Shown piece by piece: positions 42,652 through 49,863 of a DNA stretch of 64,000 nt. The DNA is from Isochrysis galbana (taxonomy: Eukaryota; Haptophyta; Isochrysidales; Isochrysidaceae), in NCBI GenBank assembly GCA_018136815.1, contig CM030937.1, forward strand, positions 5,694,526 to 5,758,525, given 5' to 3'. Position 1 is the first letter of the stretch. The number at the start of each line of letters is the position of its first letter. A program made the translations under genes and the position numbers. Below the pieces are notes generated by a model. That model worked only from the letters and a program-made list of their open reading frames with translations, was not told the origin of the DNA and did not search any database.

Positions 42652-43971
42652 TCACGCTGTCTGGCCGTAGACGCGGCTCAGGCTCCAATGGCGTATGCTC
42701 CCGGCTGCATCCGCTGAGACGATGCCGTCCCCGCCTATAGCGGGCGCAAGGACTGTCACGGCGCCTACGTGGCTCGCAAGCCGCGTCATGATCTTGCGCT
42801 GGCGCAGATCCCATATAGCGACTGTGCGGTCGGCGCCGCCAGCCGTGAAGAGAGCGCCATCAGCGAGTGTAATGGCGTCGGCGAGGCCGCGTCCCGCTGA
42901 GATCCGCGCGATGCTCTCACGGCGGAGGCGCAGGTCCCACAGGCGCACCACGCCGTCTGACGAGCTGCACGCCGCGCTGAACAAGCCGTGGCCGGCGGCT
43001 GCGCCGCGCTCCCACGAAATGCAGCGGATGGCGCCGCAGCTGGCCTCGAGCTTGCGGACGCACCGCAGGCCGGCTGTCACGTCCCAGGCGCGAGCACCGC
43101 CGTCGATTGAACCACTGAGCACGAGGCTGGCGCACGCGGCGGCGCCACACGCCTCTGCGCCACCGGGCGCAGCGGCGATCGCGACAACCGGCTTCGAATG
43201 CGCACGCACAGCATGGTCGGGGACGAGCGGAGCGCTGCTTTGCGGGTGTTCCGGCCGCCTTGGCTGCCCCTTGGACCGCTCCACCCCCGCTGGTTGCCCA
43301 GTGCGCGCAAGCATCGGTGCAGTGTTCCAGAGCTTCAGCATGCGGTCGGCACCGCCACTCAGTAGATGCGTCGACCCGATCCACTGCAGTGCTCCCACCC
43401 ACACACCCGAGGGTGCGACTTGTACAGCACCGGCTTGCTGCGCCGGCAGCGCGCCAATCGCACCCTCGCGTCCACGCAGCTTCTCGGCCACCTCACCAAT
43501 TGGCCAGACTCGGACGACACCGTCGTCGCAGCCAGTCGCAAGCGCCACCTGGTTGAGCGCGAGACAGAGAAGCGGCCGTTGGTGCCTCCAGCTCACGAGC
43601 CCCGATGTTCTCGAGCCCTCGCCCAGTCTCCAGAGGACTGCGACGCCCGAGTCATCGCCCGAAGCGAGCATCGCGCCCCCGCTCGCGTGGCGCACAGCGT
43701 GGAGAGCGACGCATCGCGAGAGTGGCGCATGACAGTGGGGTGTCCCCGAGTGTCCTCCACCTAGCACATCGTGCTCCGCCGCCCCACGCCTCCACATCTG
43801 CCTGCGGAGCTGCGCTGCGTGGCCTGCGGTTTGACGCCACTCGGCTGAGGCGGCTGTGGCCCTCGAGAGGAGGCGAGAGCGGCGCGAGACGGCGCTGAAG
43901 GTTGTGAGTTGGGGGAGGGAGAAGGAGGAGAGCACGCTCATCAAGATGTCGGAGGGGAGGTCGTCGAGCAT
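42652..43971 (-). CDS. F-box / WD40-repeat protein
   Basis: A 439-residue single-exon frame. Residues 1-40 are an F-box (LDDLPSDILMSVLSSFSLPQLTTFSAVSRRSRLLS), the Skp1-binding part of SCF ubiquitin ligases. From about residue 85 to the C terminus there are six or seven WD40 repeats; clear units are ASGDDSGVAVLWRL, ATGCDDGVVRVWPI, LSGGADRMLKLWNT, LSGSIDGGARAWDV, ACSSSDGVVRLWDL and TAGGADRTVAIWDL, closing with VSADAAGSIRHWSL. The expected role is substrate receptor of an SCF complex in cytosol or nucleus. Insertions of 30-40 residues, rich in Ala/Pro/Gln, separate repeats 2-4. The start Met lies directly at the F-box. No introns are needed. The substrate cannot be inferred. Confidence 0.88.
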   Translation of the reverse strand: MLDDLPSDILMSVLSSFSLPQLTTFSAVSRRSRLLSRATAASAEWRQTAGHAAQLRRQMWRRGAAEHDVLGGGHSGTPHCHAPLSRCVALHAVRHASGGAMLASGDDSGVAVLWRLGEGSRTSGLVSWRHQRPLLCLALNQVALATGCDDGVVRVWPIGEVAEKLRGREGAIGALPAQQAGAVQVAPSGVWVGALQWIGSTHLLSGGADRMLKLWNTAPMLARTGQPAGVERSKGQPRRPEHPQSSAPLVPDHAVRAHSKPVVAIAAAPGGAEACGAAACASLVLSGSIDGGARAWDVTAGLRCVRKLEASCGAIRCISWERGAAAGHGLFSAACSSSDGVVRLWDLRLRRESIARISAGRGLADAITLADGALFTAGGADRTVAIWDLRQRKIMTRLASHVGAVTVLAPAIGGDGIVSADAAGSIRHWSLSRVYGQTA

Positions 43972-44702
43972 CGGTGGGTGGAAGAGGAAGGAGATCTCTC
44001 TCGCTCTCTCCCTGTCGTATCGTCGTATCCCCCACGTTCTCTCTCATTAGAAATCGAGTACTCTACAAATGTGTTTGGACCCCTCCGGAGAGAAGTCCCA
44101 GATCTCTCTGGCGCGAACATCTCTACTCCAGGAGGGCGCGAACAGGGCGGGACCTCTGCTGCGCTAGCGCTGGCAGCAACTCCTGTGGGCCCTTGTTGGT
44201 CGCTTCAGTACTACTGCAGCACTCCCTCAACCACCATGGGAGAGATGGGAGTGCGGAACGCCTACGTCTTCGGCGTCGGAACGAGCCCAAGCCGCGGCAG
44301 CCGCGGCCATGTCGCATCCGCGATCGACCTTTTTGTTTTAGAAGTTGTCTGCGTTTCTATGTCCCCTCCTTGCAGGCTAGTCACTAGTCACCGTCGCAGG
44401 ATCCTACATTCGTCCATTCGCCCTTGTTGCCCTCGCCTCCTTTGTCGCCTCCCTTGCCGCCTGCTTGCCCCTCACCTGGCTTACCTCCTTGTGTGCTCCT
44501 CGCGTTTTAGGCTAAGTCGCGCGATCAGGTATCGCCGGTGCAAGGAACCGCCCCCATGTGTGACCCTGATTCCCCCTCAGGTGTTGGCCGTTGAATTATA
44601 TCGTGGCGCTATTTTACTTCGGTCTTCATCAAATCACTTAAGGGTTTTCGAAAGATTCCCTCGGTCACGCTACCCGCTTACTCTCCGGTAGCTTCGGCTC
44701 AT
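43972..44702. other. Intergenic
   Basis: Upstream region of the WD40 gene followed by unrecognised sequence. A plus-strand frame (43909-44691) lies largely antisense to the gene start and looks non-coding. Confidence 0.35.
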
Positions 44703-44880
44703 GTGGAGTACGTTCTACACGAGGCTAACCGCTCTCTTACTACCGACGACAACGACCCTGAGTCCTTGCTTACCAACGCGCAGCGCACGCTACTCGACTC
44801 GATCCCACTCGACCCCGACGACCAGCTGAAGCCGGAGCAGAAGGCGCGCGTGCGCCGCCTGCTGTCTCGTGGGCTGGGAG
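44703..44880 (+). mobile_element. Ty3-like pol fossil, short fragment
   Basis: About 60 codons resembling the segment just before the reverse transcriptase in the long Ty3-like element (AQRTLLDSIPLDPDDQLKPE against DQRKLLEAAKIDPEGRLSMP, then ARVRRLLSRGL against EQVRRLLARRI). A small broken remnant of a related element. The similarity stops just before a palindrome at 44912-44929. Confidence 0.6.
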
Positions 44881-45038
44881 CTGGGAGCGGTCGGCGCGCG
44901 CTCCATCGCGGAAACTATAACAATAGTTTTCTCGGGTTACTAACAGTAACATTACTCCTCATCCTCGGGCTCACCTGCGACCATCTCCAAGTCCCACAGG
45001 AGCACGCATGACTCCCAATCCCAATCCGCCATCACTTG

Positions 45039-45278
45039 TAGGGCGGTCAAACAGTTTAGGGGTAAAAAAATGACCATCTCAGAATTGGAATTGAGGAAAT
45101 CTGAGGTTTTTTTTCGGGAGAAAGTTCCCAATACACTCACCTAGCACATATCCGGGGCCCGTTAGGACCCGGACCCCCCCCCCTTGGGCCCCCACATAAA
45201 ACGTAATCAAAAACTGACAAAAGACGCTAAAATCGCAAAAGCGCAAAAGCTTTTGAAAAGCACAACTTCGAAGCCGAT
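45039..45278 (+). repeat. TAGGGCGGTCAAACA-type transposon end
   Basis: TAGGGCGGTCAAACA begins here exactly as at 7696 and 57126 and is followed by GTTTAGGGGTAAAAAA and AT-rich sequence. No matching inverted end was found to the right, so only one terminus is seen. The hAT-type element at 45279 lies inside or beside it. Confidence 0.5.
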
Positions 45279-46209
45279 TAGGGGTAGGTAAAAATATGTA
45301 CATATCGTACTACGTATTTGGGCCCTTCCTGGGCGAGTCTACATATTTGGAGGGGGGGCGGCGTATCTCCCTACATATTTGCGTATCTCCCTACATATTT
45401 GGGGGGGGCGGGGCGAATCTCCTACATATGTTGGGCCCACTCGCGCGGGGAGGGGGGGGGGGGGGGCACGCGGGAATGAAATGACCGTTTTGTTCGGTGA
45501 GTCGCAACGGCGCGAACGAGTACGTGATACTTTCACGTGTTTCTTTAAGACTTGGTGGAGGGGGCGGAGGGCGGTGGCAACAAGTGACGGGAGCGACGGG
45601 CGGCGAGCGTCATGCCGCCAAATGACAGCCAAGCAGGTCACGCCACTCTCCCCTTCCCCTCGCCCCTCTGCCCCTGCCCCATGCGTGCTGACCCGTGCCC
45701 GCACATCTCCCTCGCCCTTGCAGGTCAGCGAGGCCGCAAACGCCGCTGCACGAGCCGCGTTGCGTGGCGTGGGAGCGGCGGCAGTGATGCTGCGAGCCCC
45801 ACGTCCGCACGCGAGGTCGACGGCGGCGACTGCTTTCCCTGTCTGATCAAGTTGAATCGTCTGTGCTGTTGCGCTACAATGGCAACAAGCGCGCAGGAGA
45901 AGGACGCGCGTGATGTGGGCGTGTGTGTGTGAGCATGTTGTAGTATAGCATCTTGTCTTTTTATGCTGTTGTCTATCTATACTCTCTATGTATGGTCTAT
46001 CTACATGCAAAACACCTTTAGATAGTAGATAAGTAGGTGTTCGGAGATCTCGGAGTGCGTGAGCGCGTTAGCTTACTTAGTAGAAAAGCAGAAAACTTGA
46101 CTACATAACTACATATTTTCTACATATTTGGGCGTGGAGTCTACATATTTTCAACATATTTCAGCGACATATTTGGGCGATTTTTTCTACATATTTTTAC
46201 CTACCCCTA
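45279..46209. mobile_element. Non-autonomous hAT-type DNA transposon with 8-base target duplications
   Basis: The left end starts TAGGGGTAGGTAAAAATATG; the right end, read backwards from 46209, starts with the same 20 bases. The 8 bases AAGCCGAT stand directly before the element (45271-45278) and directly after it (46210-46217). An 8-base duplication and a TA-G-rich terminus are typical of hAT elements. The unoccupied equivalent of the site is present close by at about 46413-46445 (CTTCGAACCGATGCCGGGCG). Inside are subterminal repeats of CTACATATTTGGGCG on both sides and a GC-rich centre that includes a coding-like segment (see next entry). No transposase is encoded. Confidence 0.88.
45722..45846 (+). 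pseudogene. Exon-like cargo inside the hAT-type element
   Basis: A splice-acceptor-like CTTGCAG is followed by an open, Ala-rich segment (VSEAANAAARAALRGVGAAA) to a TGA at 45844-45846. The GC content of this core is far above that of the AT-rich ends, as expected of captured host DNA. No family is recognised. It may be the last exon of a copied host gene, which is inference only. Confidence 0.3.
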
Positions 46210-46745
46210 AAGCCGATGCCGGGCGCGCTGCGTGGCCGTTTTCGATGATCCATCCGGATGGGGGGGGGGAGACCAGATACCAAATACACAGGACCCACCT
46301 GGATGGTCACGCCAATCGGGCAGGCCGCGCGCCGAACCCCGAACCCTCGTCGAAATCACCCATCCGCCGAGCCCATTGAATGTTGAGCCGTCGCCGAGGG
46401 AGGCCCGGAGAGCCCAACTTCGAACCGATGCCGGGCGCGCTGCGTGGCAGGCAGTAGGCTGCGGTCATTACCTTGGAGTGCATGTATTCCCATCTTGCCA
46501 GGAACAAGGTGTGAATCTTGACTCTCACCTGATTGTTGAGCCCAGTGATGGTGCAGCGCAACTCCTCTCTTCTCTCGTGTATTTTTATCTCTTCGTATCG
46601 CATTGATTCGAAGAAGCAGGCCGGACCACTCCGGCGCGCGCTCGTCTTGCCTGCGCGGGCTTTCGTGCCAAGAAGGGACGCCAGATTCACACAAGAACCC
46701 GGAGGGGTGTGTAGCGAGAGGGAGACGGTTGATCGAGACGGCTAA
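46210..46745. other. Intergenic with paralogous hAT target site
   Basis: Contains two copies of a CGATGCCGGGCGCGCTGCGT word about 200 bases apart (46214 and 46425). An upstream TAA in frame directly precedes the lipase ATG. Confidence 0.5.
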
Positions 46746-47684
46746 GTGATGTTGTCCTCGGCGATGGGCTGGGAGATGCCCGACTGGGAGCCTCTAACTG
46801 GTTGGGCGCCTGTGCTTGCCTGCCTGCGTGAGTGCCCGGATGCTGCGTGGCGTGCAGCTGCGCTCCCTCTCTCGCAGATGGCCGCTCTGACTTACACCTC
46901 AACTCGCGGTTCCTACTTCAACGCGAGCAGCGCAAACGAGAGCGTGGAAGGCTGGGAGCGAGTGCAGACGGCGGACCCGCCCGCTGGCATGCGTGCAATC
47001 TTTTTCGAGCAACATGCCAGCAGCCGCGGCGTTGTCGCCTTCCGTGGGACTGACCTCGACCGAACTACACCTTCGGGCCAAGCCGATGCGTGTGCCGATC
47101 GACTCCTCTTCGGCGAATCGGGCGAATTTCCCGCCTTCTGCGAGCAGTTCAACACGTCCACGCTCGACTACTACGGCCAAGCGGTCGACTTTGTGAGCGG
47201 TGTGATGAAGTTGCGCCCCAACACGAGCTTGCTCTTCACAGGCCATTCGCTCGGTGCGGCGCTCGCTATGATGGTGAGTGCCGCCTCGCCGGCAAAGCTA
47301 GCGGTCCGCGGCACACTCACGCCGGCGGTGGGCTTTGGCACTCCGTCTTGGTTGCAACCTCTGAAGCGGCGCGCAGGGTTTTCCCCCGGCCCCGCTGCCG
47401 CTGGTGCAATGTTTGCCGTCGCAGATGCGTATGACCCCGTTGAGGCAGAGGCGGTGCTTGGCCACGGCCTGGTCGGCCAGGTGTGTCGCTGGGGGATGCA
47501 TAAACCCGCCCCTCCTTCGTGCAAAGCATGCTTTACCACACTTCGGAGAGGTGGTGGCCGCATCGGTGCGATTTGCGAGGCGTGCTTTCGTGAGCGGCAC
47601 GTGTTTGCCCACTATATCGCTGATGTGCGGGGCCCGCGGCCAGAATGTGTCAACGCATCTGATGCAAAGTTGCCTGCTGGGTGA
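46746..47684 (+). CDS. Class 3 (alpha/beta-hydrolase) lipase
   Basis: A 312-residue, single-exon protein. An in-frame TAA six bases before the ATG (TAA GTG ATG) fixes the upstream limit of the frame. Features of lipase class 3: the strand VVAFRGTDLDR with the oxyanion-side RGT near residue 100, a helical segment DYYGQAVDFVSGVM, and the nucleophile elbow LLFTGHSLGAALAMM (Ser of GHSLG near residue 168). A candidate Asp lies in FAVADAYDPVEA at about 226 and a candidate His in ERHVFAHYI near 292. A Cys-rich hairpin (CKACFTTLRRGGGRIGAICEACF) is inserted before the His. It probably hydrolyses triacylglycerol or a galactolipid/phospholipid; no convincing signal peptide is visible, so the compartment is unclear. 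Confidence 0.82.
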   Translation: MMLSSAMGWEMPDWEPLTGWAPVLACLRECPDAAWRAAALPLSQMAALTYTSTRGSYFNASSANESVEGWERVQTADPPAGMRAIFFEQHASSRGVVAFRGTDLDRTTPSGQADACADRLLFGESGEFPAFCEQFNTSTLDYYGQAVDFVSGVMKLRPNTSLLFTGHSLGAALAMMVSAASPAKLAVRGTLTPAVGFGTPSWLQPLKRRAGFSPGPAAAGAMFAVADAYDPVEAEAVLGHGLVGQVCRWGMHKPAPPSCKACFTTLRRGGGRIGAICEACFRERHVFAHYIADVRGPRPECVNASDAKLPAG

Positions 47685-48374
47685 GCTGTAGACAATAGAA
47701 ATATGTGGGCGGTCAGCTGTTGTTGTGTAGTAATGGTTGTCGCTTACCGCGGGATACAAACGTAGACTCTAATACTACCTCCGTTCTAAAACTGAGATCA
47801 GGGCGTATGGGTTCACGTTTACCCGGTGTTGACCCACTTTGCGTTAACACCTCCATTGGCTAGGTGTGGCACATGCGTTAACACCTCAATCTGCAAGTGT
47901 TGGTACCAACTAAGTTGATACTTAGTTCGCCCATGGGGGGGCACGAGCCCCCCCCTCTCTCCACTCCTCCCCTGCCATGGGGGAGGAACCACCCATGCTC
48001 CTGGCACGCCTGATGGCTTGCCAGGAGCCCACTGCCCTGCTGACTGCTGACCCACTCTCTCCCTGGCAGGCTCGCCTGACTCGCGCGTCCTGGCCTGTCG
48101 TGGCCAGCCCATCGCTCCAACCCCCCCTCCCCCCCTGTTCGACAAGCAGACAGGTGCAGAGTGGGGGCCCCTGAGGCCCAGGAGCGCCAGCGAGGGAGAG
48201 GCAGGGGAGGCCAGGGCCCAGCCCCAGCCTCCTCTGCCCCCTGAGCTGGCCTCCAGGAGCCTCCAGGGGCCGCTAGAGGCAGCTGCAGGCCTGCCGCAGG
48301 CGCGCCATCGCGCGTGCCTGCAGGAGAGGGGAGAGAGAGCGCGGAGAAGGGGGTGGGCGGAGCGTGAGCTCCAC
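47685..48374. repeat. Cluster of dispersed repeats
   Basis: At 47790-47900 lies the reverse copy of the 8.5-kb repeat (GGGCGTATGGGTTCACGTTT). From 47918 to about 48110 lies a plus-strand copy of the G7/C7-hairpin repeat. From 48150 a GC-rich block with CCTCCAGGAGCC repeats continues to the end of the next gene. TACCTCCGTTCTAAAA at 47778 looks like a Stowaway/mariner-type terminus, but no partner end was found. Confidence 0.5.
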
Positions 48375-49151
48375 TCACCGAAAAATCGGTAAGTCTCGCG
48401 CTTGTTTACAAGATAAGTCGAGACAGAGTCGGCCGCCAGCCCAGGTGGCGTAGGAGGAAGGGACCACGTGCTTCTCCATCATGGGCACGACAAGAGTGTG
48501 CCGCGCGTTGTAGCAGTGGCAGCCGGCGCTCACCATCACACCGGTGAGCGCCGGATCTACCTTGGCGTCTACGCGGACTGGACGATGCGCCTAAGGTACA
48601 ACGGGGAGTGGGTGTGAGGGGGAGCGGTGTGTGAGGCGAGCACCGCAGAGGACGATCGCATCAGGCAGGGGTATGTGCAAGCTCACCTCGATAATCTGCT
48701 TGCACAGCTGGCTGATGCACTTGGCGTTCGAGAAGTTCTTGAGGCGCGGCCGCGCGCGGTCGGCAGCCTCGACGTCAGGGTATTCGACGATGATGGGCAC
48801 CCTATCTTCGTCCGTCTCGCCATCGGACTGACCGCTGAGCGCCGGGCGGTCGGCGCACGGATCCCTATGAGCCATAAACACATGAGTCTCCTTGGAGTGA
48901 TCCGTGGGGGCGCGCAGCACGTGGCCGTTCTGCTCGAACGCGGCCCACGCCTCCTCCCACCCCTCGACGTCTGGACGGAAGCAGCCGGGGACCCGCGTGC
49001 GCCGTGCGCGTGGGTCCAGCTTCCGCCGCGACGTAAGCGGTCGCCACTTGCTTCCCACCGCCACCGCGTTTGGCCACGGCCTCTGCTCCTCTGGGAGGAG
49101 CGGGAGGTCCTTGAAGGTCTTGGGGGGGCCAATGGGTGGCTGCTCCGCCAT
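48375..49151 (-). CDS. Unrecognised two-exon protein
   Basis: Exon 1 is 49151-48687 (155 codons), intron 48686-48591 (GTGAGC...CCTTAG), exon 2 48590-48375; 226 residues if exon 2 ends at its first stop. The N-terminal half is Pro/Arg-rich (GPPKTFKDLPLLPEEQRPWP), then VPIIVEYPDVEAADRARPRLKNF with NAKCISQLCKQIIE before the intron and VDAKVDPALTGVMVSAGCHC, YNARHTLVVPMMEKHVVPSSY after it. The junction is phase 0 and both sides are coding-like, so I trust the splice. A strong GTGAGT donor overlaps the final codons (48379), so another exon could follow in the repeat-rich DNA beyond. I do not recognise a family. Confidence 0.6.
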
Positions 49152-49863
49152 AGGAGCGACGTGCCCACGCTTACTTCAGGCAAGGCACACTTCCCTATGA
49201 GAATTCCTCCTCTTCCTCGCCGTCTTTCATTGGGGAGGTGATGTGGTTCGAGTTATCACGTATTTCTGTGTTTTTATTAATGTAACATAATGGCTCCTTC
49301 TCCTCGCCACCCAACACCCCGCCCCCCCTCCGCCAGCAAGAAAATGTCTGCCAGCCGGAAGGCCGCGGCGCAGGGACATTCGGGAAAAATATGGCCACCT
49401 CTTTCCTCCCGTAACGCGTCCCTTATCATCTTTACCAGGGGGGTCCTCCATTCTCTCGCTTCTAAAAAGTCAAAAACGAAGCAGCCATTTGCATGCTGCG
49501 CCCCCGGCAGTAAAGAGTTTAAGCATCAGCAGGCGAGAGAGAGAGATATTATTAGGCGGGTCACGTAACGGCTGATGCGGTCCCGGGGGAGAGAGGAGAG
49601 AGGGAGAAGAAGAGGGGACGGGCATCGGAAGCAATTGGAAGAAGGTGGGGTAGAAAGAGAGAGGTTTTCGTGAAAGGGGCCGAGAGGGAGGAAGGAGAAG
49701 AGAGAGACGACCGAGAGCGGGAGATAAGAGAGAGGAGAGAGGGGGAGAGGAAGTTGGGGTGGGGGTGGGGGGGAGACTCTCTCCGCTACTCGGCCGCTTC
49801 TCATCTTGTAGGGGGAGGAGGGGGCGGCGAGGCGGGGGAAGGGGTACTGCGTGCGCGTTCCCG
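49152..49863. other. Divergent promoter region with GA tract
   Basis: Separates the minus-strand unrecognised gene from the plus-strand CLASP-like gene. A purine-rich tract (GAGAGG/GGAGAAG) spans about 49535-49760. The open frame extends upstream of the chosen CLASP start into this tract but reads as low complexity. Confidence 0.5.

Noticed and set aside
47778-47800. Stowaway-type MITE
   Set aside because: TACCTCCGTTCTAAAA resembles a Stowaway terminus, but no inverted partner end or TA-flanked element of the right length was found.
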